A DNA stretch of 64,000 bases from Flavobacteriaceae bacterium (GCA_024640565.1 JAHEET010000002.1:62001-126000), one strand, 5' to 3'. Shown: positions 26,707-36,238, counted from the stretch's first letter. Notes: a model not told the origin generated them from the sequence alone. Program-made: numbers and translations.

Positions 26707-29100
26707 TTAAGAACCACACATTAAGCAGTCATCTGGTGCGTCATTTTCTCTCGCGGCATCTACCATCGCTTTGAATTCTTCTGGGCTTAATGGTGCGTCT
26801 GGTGCGTCTGCTTTCTTTTCTTTTGAAAGTGTGAACTGAATCGCATTCACTGCTGATTTTGTTCTTAAATAATACATTCCTGTTTTTAATCCAGACTTCC
26901 AAGCATAAAAATGCATCGAGGTTAATTTTGCATAATCTGGATCTTTCATAAACAAGTTTAAAGATTGAGATTGATCGATAAAGTATCCTCTTTGACGAGC
27001 CATATCGATAATATCTTTCATACTCATTTCCCAAACTGTTTTGTACAATTCTCTTAATTCTGCTGGAATTGCTTCAATATGTTGAATTGAACCGTTTGCG
27101 CGCATGATATCTTCTTTCATGCTGTTGTCCCACAGGCCTAATTCTACTAAGTCTTCTAACAAATGTTTGTTGACAACAATAAACTCCCCTGATAAAACTC
27201 TTCTAGTATAAATGTTAGAGGTATAAGGTTCAAATGCTTCGTTGTTTCCTAAGATTTGAGAAGTAGATGCTGTTGGCATTGGTGCCACCAAGAGCGAGTT
27301 TCTAACTCCGTGCTTCATTACTTGTTTTCGTAATTTTGCCCAATCCCAGTTTCCACTCAATTCATCATCTTTAATTCCCCACATATTGTATTGAAATTCT
27401 CCTTCTGACATTGGAGATCCTTTAAAGGTAGAATACGGTTCTTTTGCTTTAGCGATTTCCATTGAAGAGGTAACGGCTGCAAAATACATGGTTTCAAAGA
27501 TGTCCTGATTCAATTTTTTTGCTTCATCAGAGGTGAAAGGCAAACGCAACATGATAAAAGCATCTGCTAGGCCTTGAATTCCTAAACCTACAGGTCGGTG
27601 TCTAAAATTGGAATTTTCTGCTTCAATTACAGGGTAAAAATTAGCATCGATCACTGTATCTAGATTTCGAATTACTTTTTTAGTAACATCATATAATTTT
27701 TTATGATTGAAGTATTTCTCTCCTGTTTCCTTTTCAGAGATGAACATTGGCAATGCAATGGACGCTAAGTTACAGACTGCAACTTCGTCTTTTGCAGTAT
27801 ATTCCATAATCTCGGTACATAAATTTGAAGAACGAATGGTTCCTAAATTTTTCTGGTTTGATTTGCGGTTTGCTGCATCTTTGTACAACATATATGGGGT
27901 CCCAGTTTCAATTTGAGATTCTAAAATCTTCTCCCAAAGGTCCCGTGCTTTGATTGTTTTTCTTCCTTTTCCTGCAGCTTCATAACTGGTATACAAGCGC
28001 TCAAACTCTTCTCCATAGGTGTCGTATAGATGCGGACACTCGTGCGGACACATTAACGTCCAATCTGCGTCTTCTTGTACACGAGCCATGAATAGGTCTG
28101 AAACCCACATCGCATAGAATAAATCTCTTGCACGCATTTCTTCTTTTCCGTGATTTTTCTTTAAATCTAGAAAATCAAATATATCGGCATGCCAAGGCTC
28201 TAAGTACATTGCAAATGATCCTTTCCGTTTTCCTCCTCCTTGATCTACATAACGGGCTGTATCATTGAACACTTTAAGCATAGGTACAATTCCGTTTGAG
28301 GTTCCATTGGTACCTGCTATATATGAACCCGTTGCTCTAATGTTGTGTAAAGACAATCCAATACCTCCTGCAGATTGTGATATTTTTGCAGTTTGTTTTA
28401 GTGTATCATAAATTCCCTCGATACTATCATCTTGCATTTGCAATAAAAAACAAGAAGACATTTGTGGCTTTGGGGTTCCGGCATTAAATAAGGTTGGCGT
28501 TGCATGGGTAAAGTATTTTTTACTCATTAACTCGTAGGTTGCAATAGCTTCATCAATATCATTTTTATGAATACCAATAGAAACACGCATCAGCATGTGT
28601 TGTGGACGTTCTGCAATAACTCCATTTAACTTTAATAAATAAGAGCGCTCAAGTGTTTTAAAACCAAAATAATCATAATTGAAGTCTCTATTGTAAATAA
28701 TTGTAGAGTCTAATTTTTCTGCATTTGCTTTGATAATTTCATAGACCTCATCTGCCAGCAAAGGTGCTTTTTTTTCTGTACGTGGATTTACATAATAATA
28801 CAAATCGTCCATGGTTTCTGAAAACGATTTTTTGGTATTCTTATGTAAATTAGAAACGGCAATTCTTGCAGCTAATTTGGCGTAATCTGGATGTGCTGTT
28901 GTCATTGTAGCGGCAGTTTCTGCTGCTAGATTGTCTAATTCGGATGTGGTTACCCCATCATATAAACCTTCAATTACACGCATGGCAACTTTTACGGGGT
29001 CAACAATTTTGTTCAATCCATAACACATTTTTTTTACTCTTGCCGTGATTTTGTCGAACATCACTGGCTCTTTTTTGCCGTCTCTTTTTAGTACAAACAT
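26707..29100 (-). CDS. nrdA: Ribonucleoside-diphosphate reductase, alpha subunit
   Basis: From the ATG at 29100 the protein has 797 residues; 17 further upstream codons are open but [19 protein letters not shown] is the usual class Ia ATP-cone start. Visible are the ATP cone (1-90), the active-site Cys in [12 protein letters not shown], the catalytic loop NLCTEIME, and the C-terminal redox pair CLMCGS. It reduces ribonucleotides to deoxyribonucleotides in the cytoplasm with NrdB. It follows nrdB in an operon and ends at a terminator. Confidence 0.96.
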   Translation of the reverse strand: MFVLKRDGKKEPVMFDKITARVKKMCYGLNKIVDPVKVAMRVIEGLYDGVTTSELDNLAAETAATMTTAHPDYAKLAARIAVSNLHKNTKKSFSETMDDLYYYVNPRTEKKAPLLADEVYEIIKANAEKLDSTIIYNRDFNYDYFGFKTLERSYLLKLNGVIAERPQHMLMRVSIGIHKNDIDEAIATYELMSKKYFTHATPTLFNAGTPKPQMSSCFLLQMQDDSIEGIYDTLKQTAKISQSAGGIGLSLHNIRATGSYIAGTNGTSNGIVPMLKVFNDTARYVDQGGGKRKGSFAMYLEPWHADIFDFLDLKKNHGKEEMRARDLFYAMWVSDLFMARVQEDADWTLMCPHECPHLYDTYGEEFERLYTSYEAAGKGRKTIKARDLWEKILESQIETGTPYMLYKDAANRKSNQKNLGTIRSSNLCTEIMEYTAKDEVAVCNLASIALPMFISEKETGEKYFNHKKLYDVTKKVIRNLDTVIDANFYPVIEAENSNFRHRPVGLGIQGLADAFIMLRLPFTSDEAKKLNQDIFETMYFAAVTSSMEIAKAKEPYSTFKGSPMSEGEFQYNMWGIKDDELSGNWDWAKLRKQVMKHGVRNSLLVAPMPTASTSQILGNNEAFEPYTSNIYTRRVLSGEFIVVNKHLLEDLVELGLWDNSMKEDIMRANGSIQHIEAIPAELRELYKTVWEMSMKDIIDMARQRGYFIDQSQSLNLFMKDPDYAKLTSMHFYAWKSGLKTGMYYLRTKSAVNAIQFTLSKEKKADAPDAPLSPEEFKAMVDAARENDAPDDCLMCGS

Positions 29101-29198
29101 GAATTTATAGGTTTTATTTTGGTTAATTCTTGAGCCAACAAAAACGTCCAACTTTTGTCACTCCTTAGTATTTTATGATTTATCGTGTAGGTAGCACG

Positions 29199-30188
29199 CT
29201 AAAAATCTGAATCGAAACTGATACTTCCAGTTCCTCCAGATTTTACCCCTGCTTTCTGGTATTCTGAAACTCTTTTTTCAAAGAAATTGGTTTTTCCTTC
29301 TAAGGAAATCATTTCCATAAAATCAAATGGATTTGTGGCATTGTATTCTTTTTCACAATTGAATTCTCCCAACAAACGATCGGTCACAAATTCTAAGTAT
29401 TGGGTCATTAACTTCGAATTCATTCCAATTAAACTCACTGGTAAAGACTCGGTCACAAACTCTCGTTCTATGTTTAATGCGTCTACAATAATCTCTCTAA
29501 TACGATCTTTTGGTACTTTGTTTACGATGTGGTGGTTGTGAAGGTGCACCGCAAAATCACAATGCATTCCTTCATCACGAGAAATTAATTCGTTAGAAAA
29601 TGCCAATCCTGGTAACAACCCTCTTTTCTTTAACCAGAAAATCGAACAAAATGCTCCTGAGAAGAAAATCCCTTCGACAGCTGCAAATGCAATTAATCGT
29701 TCCGCAAATGAATCGGATTCTATCCATTTTAATGCCCACTCTGCTTTTTTCTTAATTGCTGGAAAAACTTCAATGGCTCTAAACAATTGATCTTTTTCTG
29801 CTTCATTCTTCACATAAGTATCTATCAATAAAGAATACGTTTCTGAATGTACATTTTCCATCATGATTTGAAAACCATAGAAAAATTTTGCTTCTGAATA
29901 CTGTACTTCATTGACAAAGTTTTCAGCAAGATTTTCATTTACAATACCATCTGAAGCTGCAAAAAAGGCTAAAATATGCTTGATAAAGTAACGCTCGTCT
30001 TCTGACAATTTATTATTCCAGTCCAAAACATCTTCCGATAAATCAACTTCTTCTGCAGTCCAAATACACGCTTGCTGCTTTTTGTACCAATCCCATAAAT
30101 CATCATGTTGAATTGGAAAAATAACAAAACGGTTATCATTTGGTTGTAAAATTGGTTCTGTGACTAGTGTTGCTTCTTTGACGGACAT
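29199..30188 (-). CDS. nrdB: Ribonucleoside-diphosphate reductase, beta subunit
   Basis: I place the start at the ATG at 30188 (329 residues), because the conserved part begins soon after with [21 protein letters not shown]; an ATG at 30290 would add 34 atypical residues. The protein carries the diiron helices ([32 protein letters not shown]) and ends with the C-terminal tail that docks on NrdA. It supplies the tyrosyl radical or metal cofactor for class Ia reduction. The gene precedes nrdA by 98 bases in one operon. Confidence 0.95.
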   Translation of the reverse strand: MSVKEATLVTEPILQPNDNRFVIFPIQHDDLWDWYKKQQACIWTAEEVDLSEDVLDWNNKLSEDERYFIKHILAFFAASDGIVNENLAENFVNEVQYSEAKFFYGFQIMMENVHSETYSLLIDTYVKNEAEKDQLFRAIEVFPAIKKKAEWALKWIESDSFAERLIAFAAVEGIFFSGAFCSIFWLKKRGLLPGLAFSNELISRDEGMHCDFAVHLHNHHIVNKVPKDRIREIIVDALNIEREFVTESLPVSLIGMNSKLMTQYLEFVTDRLLGEFNCEKEYNATNPFDFMEMISLEGKTNFFEKRVSEYQKAGVKSGGTGSISFDSDF

Positions 30189-30545
30189 TGAATTTGTTTT
30201 TTGTTTGAGTTCGGTACTTTGTTTAACGATTGCGTCTGTTAAAAACGACTCTAACAAAGATTGAAATTTTTGTTCCAAAATGAAAGTCATACTTATTCAC
30301 AAATCCTATGAAGTTCTTAACAAAATGAACTTTTTTGCGATTTTATTAATTTTTTTTGTTTTTTGTAATCTATTGAAAAACAGTATTTTATGAAGTTTAA
30401 AAATTGAAAACCGTTGATTCTACTGGGTTTCGTCAAAGATTCTTTTTTACACTTTTTAAACCTCTTTTTTTTTAAAAAAAAGAATTCAAAAAAACGAGAT
30501 GCTTAAACAAATTCTTGGAGCCCAAGAAATTTTGCAATAAGGGTG
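30189..30545. other. Intergenic region upstream of nrdB
   Basis: This stretch holds the possible 34-codon N-terminal extension of nrdB (to 30290) and then about 250 bases of very AT-rich DNA with long T and A runs and the palindrome-like TTTTTTTTAAAAAAAA near 30471. I see no clear TAnnTTTG box, no NrdR-type box and no open frame that looks coding. Confidence 0.6.
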
Positions 30546-31118
30546 TTATTTTTTTAAGTGTTTGGCGGCTACCTTTTCTAATTGATCATACCAATCTTGT
30601 CCAAACTTTCGAACCAACGCTTCTTTCACAAAGGTGTATACCGGTACTTGAAGCTCTTTCCCTAAGGAACATGCAGCATCACAAATTTCCCATTTATGGT
30701 AATTAACAGCAGCAAACTCACTAAAATCTTTCACTCTAATGGGATATAAATGACAGGAAAGGGGTTTTTTCCAATCGATCACACCCGCGTTGTAGGCTTC
30801 CTCGATACCACAGAGTGCCTTGTTCTTTTTATCGAAAATCACGTAAGCGCAATCTGCTCCTTTAATTAGTGGTGTTTCTAACTCGCCCCATTCATTCGGG
30901 ATCCAGGTGCCTTCTTTTTCGATAACAGCGATGCCTTCCTTTCTTAAAAAGGGCTTTACTTTGGGGTAAATTTCTTCAAGAATTTTCGTTTCCTCTTTAT
31001 CTAAAGGTGCTCCTGCCTCTCCAGCAACACAACATACGCCTTTGCATGCCGATAAATTACACACAAAATCTTTTTCAATAATCTCTTCTGAGACAATGGT
31101 TTTTCCTAGTTGAAACAT
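30546..31118 (-). CDS. DUF3109 family protein
   Basis: The 190-residue protein has the family pattern of clustered Cys: Cys22 (FVCN), Cys27 and Cys31-32 (ACKGVCC), then Cys in GADCAYV, ALCGIEEAY and LSCHLYPIRV, and CDAACSLG near the end. These suggest a metal or iron-sulfur site, similar to YkgJ-like zinc/iron-chelating proteins. Function is unknown. It is a single gene with a -7 box 4 bases before the ATG and lies divergent from marC. Confidence 0.88.
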   Translation of the reverse strand: MFQLGKTIVSEEIIEKDFVCNLSACKGVCCVAGEAGAPLDKEETKILEEIYPKVKPFLRKEGIAVIEKEGTWIPNEWGELETPLIKGADCAYVIFDKKNKALCGIEEAYNAGVIDWKKPLSCHLYPIRVKDFSEFAAVNYHKWEICDAACSLGKELQVPVYTFVKEALVRKFGQDWYDQLEKVAAKHLKK

Positions 31119-31122
31119 CTGG

Positions 31123-31130
31123 CAAAAATA
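31123..31130 (-). promoter_or_regulatory. -7 box 4 bases before the DUF3109 start
   Basis: The minus strand reads TATTTTTG, then CCAG, then the ATG. Transcription would begin at about the start codon. Confidence 0.45.
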
Positions 31131-31176
31131 GTATAAAAATTTCCTTTAACTTTACATGGTTATGGAGTTCGTTTAA

Positions 31177-31184
31177 TAGTTTTG
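31177..31184 (+). promoter_or_regulatory. Bacteroidota -7 box for marC
   Basis: TAGTTTTG matches TAnnTTTG, 13 bases before the marC ATG. Confidence 0.4.
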
Positions 31185-31197
31185 CAAAAAAAACAAC

Positions 31198-31782
31198 ATG
31201 AATTTTAATTTGAAAGAAGTCTTTACGGCTTTTATGGTTTTATTTGCTGTAATTGATATTGTTGGAAACATTCCAATTATTATAGATTTAAGAAAAAAGT
31301 TTGGGCACATTCAATCGGAGAAAGCTTCGTTGATTGCTGGAGTCATTATGATTATTTTTCTTTTTCTAGGGCAAAGTTTATTGGAGCTTATTGGTATTGA
31401 CGTTAACTCTTTTGCTGTTGCAGGGGCTTTTATCCTATTTTTTATTGCCTTAGAAATGATTTTAGGGATTACCCTATACAAAGACAGCGAGCATACCGCA
31501 CCCATTACGGCCACCGTATTTCCATTGGCTTTTCCTTTAATTGCAGGACCTGGAAGTTTAACCACCTTACTCTCTTTAAGATCCGAGTTTTATATTGAAA
31601 ATATTATCGTCGCAGTCTTGCTCAATGTTGTTTTAATCTACATTGTTCTTAAAACATCTTCTAAAATTGAAAAAATTATTGGTCAAAATGGAATTCAAAT
31701 TATCCGTAAGGTTTTTGGAGTCATTTTATTGGCAATCTCTGTCAAGCTTTTTGCTCAAAATATCAAAATATTATTCGTTTAA
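31198..31782 (+). CDS. MarC family integral membrane protein
   Basis: The 194-residue protein has six predicted membrane helices and the MarC pattern VIDIVGNIPI in the first helix and FPLAFPLIAGPGSLTTLL in the middle. MarC proteins were once linked to multiple antibiotic resistance, but that link was withdrawn; their function is unknown. It begins near a -7 box and is followed two bases later by a flavoprotein gene, so the two form an operon. Confidence 0.9.
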   Translation: MNFNLKEVFTAFMVLFAVIDIVGNIPIIIDLRKKFGHIQSEKASLIAGVIMIIFLFLGQSLLELIGIDVNSFAVAGAFILFFIALEMILGITLYKDSEHTAPITATVFPLAFPLIAGPGSLTTLLSLRSEFYIENIIVAVLLNVVLIYIVLKTSSKIEKIIGQNGIQIIRKVFGVILLAISVKLFAQNIKILFV

Positions 31783-31784
31783 AT

Positions 31785-32390
31785 ATGAATTTTAATGCAT
31801 TAATTATTGGTGGTGGCGTTGCAGGAATGCAATGTGCTTTGGTGTTGGGGTCTGCTAAGAACAAAGCTTTTGCGGCAGACAAAAACGTGGGTATCATTCT
31901 TCATCAAAAAACATCACACCTACAAAATGCATTGTTTAACAACGTTTTAGGATTGGATCCTGGAACACTTGGGGCCGATATTTTGGTTGATGGCAAAAAA
32001 CAACTTGCATCTTTATATCCCGAAATTTCACAAATCGAAAAAGAAAAAGTAATTGCGATTGAGGATGCTGAAAAAGGTTATCGGGTAATTACAAACAAAA
32101 ATAGATACTTCTCAGCAATTGTAATTGTCGCTCTAAATTATTCCAAGCCTGTTACTATTAGAGGCTTGGAATCTTATATAATTCCTCATAAAAAAGCCAA
32201 TCCTGCAAAAGAAAGGATTCAACTGAAAAATGAAAATCACCTCATAAAAAAAGGACTCTACTGTTGTGGTACCATTGCAGGGTGGCGCAGTCAATTTGCC
32301 ATTGCCGCTGGAAGTGGCGCTAGTGTAGCTACCGATGTACTAACGCTTTGGAATTTGGGGGTTCCTACCAAAATACACGATAAGAAATAA
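31785..32390 (+). CDS. Small FAD-dependent oxidoreductase
   Basis: The 201-residue protein resembles only the FAD-binding half of thioredoxin-reductase-like flavoproteins. It has the dinucleotide-binding motif GGGVAGMQCALVLG at the start and the closing FAD loop GLYCCGTIAGWRSQFAIAAGSGAS. The NADPH-binding domain and the CxxC redox pair of true thioredoxin reductases are absent. Such single-domain forms occur in the Flavobacteriaceae. Substrate unknown. It is coupled to marC by a 2-base gap. Confidence 0.82.
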   Translation: MNFNALIIGGGVAGMQCALVLGSAKNKAFAADKNVGIILHQKTSHLQNALFNNVLGLDPGTLGADILVDGKKQLASLYPEISQIEKEKVIAIEDAEKGYRVITNKNRYFSAIVIVALNYSKPVTIRGLESYIIPHKKANPAKERIQLKNENHLIKKGLYCCGTIAGWRSQFAIAAGSGASVATDVLTLWNLGVPTKIHDKK

Positions 32391-32697
32391 AGAAATTCAT
32401 CATGGCAAGCTGAATTTTTAATCGGATGAATTCCCCTAAGGCTGATTCCCTGGTGATGTTTTATTGTTTTCGGAGTCGTCAATCATAACCTCGAACCTTG
32501 CCTAGAGCAACTGCTAATTTTAGCATCATAAGGGAAGTACTAAACTTGAGTTGATCCCACTTTTTTTACAGAGAACCTCTTTTTTTTCGTAATTTTCTGA
32601 CAGAAACCTTAGTTGACGTTTAAATGACGTATTCAAAGTTTAATAATTGAATCAAAATTTCAGTTAATTTGTACCCTCTTTAATTAACTACTTTTCT
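32391..32697. promoter_or_regulatory. Regulatory region of the HTH regulator gene
   Basis: This 307-base gap has no coding frame. Near its right end lie three symmetric or repeated elements: TTTCTGACAGAAA (palindrome, 32594-32606), two TGACGT direct repeats one helical turn apart (32614-32619 and 32625-32630), and GTTAATT/AATTAAC arms (32663-32669 and 32682-32688) ending 9 bases before the ATG. They could be operators for the XRE regulator that follows. No exact TAnnTTTG box is seen. Confidence 0.35.
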
Positions 32698-33465
32698 ATG
32701 ATCTTGAGTAAAAGAATAAAAAAATCGAGACTAAAAAATGGATTAACTCAACTTGATCTTTCTGAAAAATCAGGGGTTTCATTGAGGACAATCCAAAGAA
32801 TTGAAAACAACGAGGTAACTCCCTCGATATATTCCATAAATAAAATTAGTGCCATTCTTAATGAAGATTTTAGTGCTTCAAAAAATACGTCACTACTTAA
32901 GAAGACTTATGCGTTTATTTCATTCGGAATTATTTTATTACTCATTGGCTTTTATAATCCTATTTTTAAAGAGTTACCCCCACCGCCTGTGGATTATTGG
33001 AAACAAGTATATCAAGAATTAAACACCTCCGATGGCGGATACCTCAAATATTATGACACAAACTGTTATGGTTCCGATGGTACAGATTGCGATATTATTG
33101 TTTTAAAGTATTTGAATGATAATATCCAATGGAAAACAACTATTGGAGGGAATTCTTGGGACTATGTTGAGGACATTTTAGAATTGGAAGACGGTTACTT
33201 CGTACTTGGACAAACCGGTTCTTATGGCGTTGGAAATAATGATGTTTATTTAACCAAATTGGATTTAATGGGAAATGAACTATGGTTTAGAACATATGGA
33301 GATTCTTTAAACGATTATGGTAGAGAAATTACTGCATCAAATGTGCACAAGAATGAATACATAATAAAAGGAGAGAAACAAAATTGTCCAACACCAAACG
33401 ACTGGGAAAACTGTTCTATGCAAGAACTAGTCATTAAAATAAATGGAAAGGGAGACCAACTTTAA
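32698..33465 (+). CDS. Transmembrane XRE regulator with propeller-like repeats
   Basis: The 255-residue protein joins an XRE helix-turn-helix (about 4-58, GLTQLDLSEKSGVSLRTIQR), one membrane helix (about 70-88, YAFISFGIILLLIGFYN) and an outside part. That part has repeats of the type D-V-Y-L-x-K-x-x-x-x-G-N-x-L-W followed by YGDS or IGGN and GYFVLGQT, as in secreted beta-propeller proteins. It stops after INGKGDQL, exactly where the next repeat should give Trp. Four Cys in two pairs may form disulfides. It looks like a one-component sensor, perhaps truncated. Ligand and target are unknown. Confidence 0.72.
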   Translation: MILSKRIKKSRLKNGLTQLDLSEKSGVSLRTIQRIENNEVTPSIYSINKISAILNEDFSASKNTSLLKKTYAFISFGIILLLIGFYNPIFKELPPPPVDYWKQVYQELNTSDGGYLKYYDTNCYGSDGTDCDIIVLKYLNDNIQWKTTIGGNSWDYVEDILELEDGYFVLGQTGSYGVGNNDVYLTKLDLMGNELWFRTYGDSLNDYGREITASNVHKNEYIIKGEKQNCPTPNDWENCSMQELVIKINGKGDQL

Positions 33466-33728
33466 AAATATTCTTGAATTTCAACCATCCTGAATGCTAA
33501 CACTGAACACTTCAACCAATCTTCAGGATTGGGGCTTTTTCACTGATCTTCGCTTTTTTAGAAAAGAGATGAACACGAGGAGGGTTTAATCCTTTTTTAT
33601 TGAAAATTTAAAACACCTATCGATCCCAAAATTGGCGAAAAAGAAGCGTCACCGGGAGCTACTCCACGGTAATCAGTAATGACAAATCTGTGGGTTGAAA
33701 GTTTAAAATAATTTGATGAGAGTCTATA
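33466..33728. other. Intergenic DNA with possible minus-strand remnant
   Basis: Apart from the terminator at 33516-33540, I see one minus-strand open stretch without a start (33597-33728, 43 codons) in the same frame as, and directly after, the broken membrane-protein gene. It reads like protein in places (TDYRGVAPGDASFSP), but at this length it may be chance. Confidence 0.3.
33516..33540 (+). terminator. Terminator downstream of the HTH regulator gene
   Basis: CCAATC (33516-33521) pairs with GATTGG (33527-33532) around TTCAG, followed by GGC and five T. The stem is short (6 bases). Confidence 0.55.
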
Positions 33729-34001
33729 CTAAGGGGTCTTAGTTTCTAATTTTCCAATAAAGTTTAAAACTACTGTAACAAACCCAATAATAAATTGAAT
33801 TGAAAAAATCCAACGAAACTCTCCTTTTCCAATCAGGTTTACCCCTCCACTCAACATGAAAATAATTCCATAGAAATACCAAAACAACTATCTGTAATGT
33901 GTTTTTTTTGTCTCGGACAATTTCATTGTTCTCATATAGATAAAATGTATAATTCCTACAATAATAAAAGTTATGATTAAAATTAAAAATCCTTTTTCCA
34001 T
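33729..34001 (-). pseudogene. Small membrane-protein gene broken by an in-frame TAG
   Basis: A 91-codon frame on the minus strand starts with ATG at 34001 and ends with TAG at 33729-33731. Codon 38 (33888-33890) is also TAG. Both halves continue in the same frame and read as one membrane protein: first helix GFLILIITFIIVGIIHFIY, a basic loop (MRTMKLSETKKTHYR), then FWYFYGIIFMLSGGVNLIG and a third helix SIQFIIGFVTVVLNFIG. A single base change would restore it. I know no family name. A sequencing error is possible. Neighbouring remnants favour decay. Confidence 0.6.
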
Positions 34002-34050
34002 TTTATAAAGTTACATAAAAACATTCCTACTTTGTATAAGTATCAAATTT

Positions 34051-34374
34051 TCAGACCTCATTTATCAAACCAATTGAAACAACCTTCGGTTTCTCAATTT
34101 TATCTAATCTTTTAATACGATTTTCCATCTTAAATTCTAATCCCCAAACTTGTTGTGGAGTGAATTTCAAAGTTCGTTGAGGTTTGAAATGAGATTCATC
34201 CATCATATCACTAATTTGAAGATAGTTGAACCCTTGACTTCTTTTTTCCTTAATGAAATTATATTTTTCTATTTGAGAAGATGATATGGGTAATACCCAA
34301 AATTTTGGAGAAATTACCTCTACTTCAACTAATAGATGGGTGATTAAATACCCCCTATCATACTCATTCCACAG
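34051..34374 (-). pseudogene. Start-less coding remnant overlapping the glmS 3' end
   Basis: A 107-codon open frame runs from inside the glmS stop region (first codon after a TAA at 34374) to TGA at 34051-34053. It has no ATG, GTG or TTG before codon 57 (ATG at 34206). The translation looks like a real soluble protein, with stretches such as LLVEVEVISPKFWVLPISS and LKFTPQQVWGLEFKMENR. It is best read as the 3' part of a gene whose start was lost when it was joined to glmS, or as a frame-shifted gene. No family recognised. Confidence 0.5.
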
Positions 34375-36220
34375 TTACTGATTTCGCTAAATTTCGAGGC
34401 TGATCTACATTTTTATTCAACATCACTGCGATATGATATGACAGTAATTGAAAAGGAATGGTGGTTAACAAAGGAGTTAATGCTTCTAGGGTTTCGGGAA
34501 TTTCAATTACATGATCTGCAATTTCTTTTACCTGAGTATCCCCTTCTGTTACAACGGCAATAATTTTACCAGATCTCGATTTTATTTCTTGAATGTTACT
34601 CACTACTTTCTCATAATGTCCTTTATTGGTTGCAATCACAAAAATGGGCATGTTCTCGTCTATTAAAGCAATAGGTCCGTGCTTCATTTCTGCAGCAGGA
34701 TAGCCTTCTGCATGAATGTAAGAAATCTCTTTTAACTTCAACGCTCCTTCGAGTGCAACAGGGAAATTAAACCCTCTACCAAGGTACAAGCAGTTCTTGG
34801 CATCTTTGTAAGCAGCCGCTATTTCTTTTACTGTGTCGTCAATTTTTAACAACTGTTCTATTTGAGAAGGAATGTGTGCGAGCGTTCTTAGGTAGTTTTG
34901 AAAAGCTGATGTTGATAGGGTTCCTTTCTCTTTTGCCAATTTTAAAGCAATTAAAGATAGAACGGTAATTTGTGTTGTAAATGCTTTCGTGGATGCAACG
35001 CCTATTTCTGGTCCAGCATGTGTATATGATCCCGCATGTGTTTCTCTTGCAATGGAAGATCCCACTACATTACAAACTCCAAAAACAAATGCTCCCTTGG
35101 ATTTTGCTAACTTAATGGCTGCCAAAGTATCTGCTGTTTCGCCAGATTGAGAAATGGCAATCACAACATCTTTTGAGGTGACTATTGGGTTTCTATACCT
35201 GAATTCGGATGCATATTCAACTTCTACAGGAATTCTTGCCATATCCTCAAAAAGATATTCTGCCACTAAACCTGCGTGCCAAGAAGTACCACAAGCAATA
35301 ATGATGATTCGGTCGGCATTTAAAAATTTTGCAAGATGATCATCTACGCCAGACATTTTAATAATGCCTTGGTCTGGCAACATTCTACCTCTGTAAGTGT
35401 CAATGATTGCTTTGGGCTGTTCATGAATTTCTTTTAACATGAAATGATCGTATCCTCCTTTTTCAATCTGCTCTAGACTCATCTTGAGCGTTTGAATGTT
35501 GGTGTCTACCATAGAATCGTCCATAATTTTACGGACTTCAATGTCTTTCCCTACTTTAACAATAGCAAGCTCTTCATCTTCTAAATAAATAGCATTCTTG
35601 GTATATTCAATAAAAGGCGATGCATCGGATGCAACAAAAAACTCTGAATTCTCTTTCCCTACACCAATTGCAATAGGACTTCCTAGCTTGGCAATGACCA
35701 ACTCATTTGGTTTTGTAATGTCAAAAACGGCTATCGCATAAGCTCCAACAACGTTGGTTAAGGCAATTTGAACCGCCTTTCCCAACTTACATTTGTTGTT
35801 CTTTTTTACTTCTTGAATTAAATTGATGAGTACTTCAGTATCAGTGTCACTTTTAAAAGTATACCCTCTGCGGGTTAATTCTTTTTTTAAGGTGTCATAA
35901 TTTTCTATAATTCCATTATGTACAATGGCTAAGTCTCCATGTTCAGAAAAGTGAGGATGAGAATTTGTGTCGTTTGGAACTCCATGAGTGGCCCACCGTG
36001 TGTGCCCCAATCCTATTTTTCCAGCTTTTCTTTTTTCTTCATTATTTACAATAAACTCGAGGTCGGCAACCTTCCCTTTGGTTTTAGACAAGTTCATTGC
36101 TTTACCATCATACATCATGATACCAGAACTATCGTAACCTCTGTATTCTAGTCTTTTAAGTCCATTGATTACGATTGGATAAGCATCTCTGTACCCAATA
36201 TATCCTGTTATTCCACACAT
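34364..36220 (-). CDS. glmS: Glucosamine-6-phosphate synthase (isomerising)
   Basis: The 618-residue protein starts MCGITGYIG with the N-terminal nucleophile Cys of the glutaminase domain, contains GLGHTRWATHG, and has two SIS domains (ACGTSWHAG and LYLGRGFNFPVALEGALKLKE), ending in AKSVTVE. It makes glucosamine 6-phosphate from fructose 6-phosphate and glutamine for cell-wall and LPS precursors. It is the last gene of a minus-strand run with a DUF4270 lipoprotein and a glycogen synthase-like gene; the gap to the former is 18 bases. Confidence 0.97.
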   Translation of the reverse strand: MCGITGYIGYRDAYPIVINGLKRLEYRGYDSSGIMMYDGKAMNLSKTKGKVADLEFIVNNEEKRKAGKIGLGHTRWATHGVPNDTNSHPHFSEHGDLAIVHNGIIENYDTLKKELTRRGYTFKSDTDTEVLINLIQEVKKNNKCKLGKAVQIALTNVVGAYAIAVFDITKPNELVIAKLGSPIAIGVGKENSEFFVASDASPFIEYTKNAIYLEDEELAIVKVGKDIEVRKIMDDSMVDTNIQTLKMSLEQIEKGGYDHFMLKEIHEQPKAIIDTYRGRMLPDQGIIKMSGVDDHLAKFLNADRIIIIACGTSWHAGLVAEYLFEDMARIPVEVEYASEFRYRNPIVTSKDVVIAISQSGETADTLAAIKLAKSKGAFVFGVCNVVGSSIARETHAGSYTHAGPEIGVASTKAFTTQITVLSLIALKLAKEKGTLSTSAFQNYLRTLAHIPSQIEQLLKIDDTVKEIAAAYKDAKNCLYLGRGFNFPVALEGALKLKEISYIHAEGYPAAEMKHGPIALIDENMPIFVIATNKGHYEKVVSNIQEIKSRSGKIIAVVTEGDTQVKEIADHVIEIPETLEALTPLLTTIPFQLLSYHIAVMLNKNVDQPRNLAKSVTVE

Positions 36221-36238
36221 AAGTTTTGAAAGTGTTTT

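Noticed and set aside
31785..32390. Truncated thioredoxin reductase
   Set aside because: Both FAD-binding ends are intact and the frame is clean; the single-domain form seems to be its natural size.
33597..33728. 43-codon open stretch on the minus strand after the broken membrane gene
   Set aside because: Reads partly like protein but has no start and is short enough to be chance.
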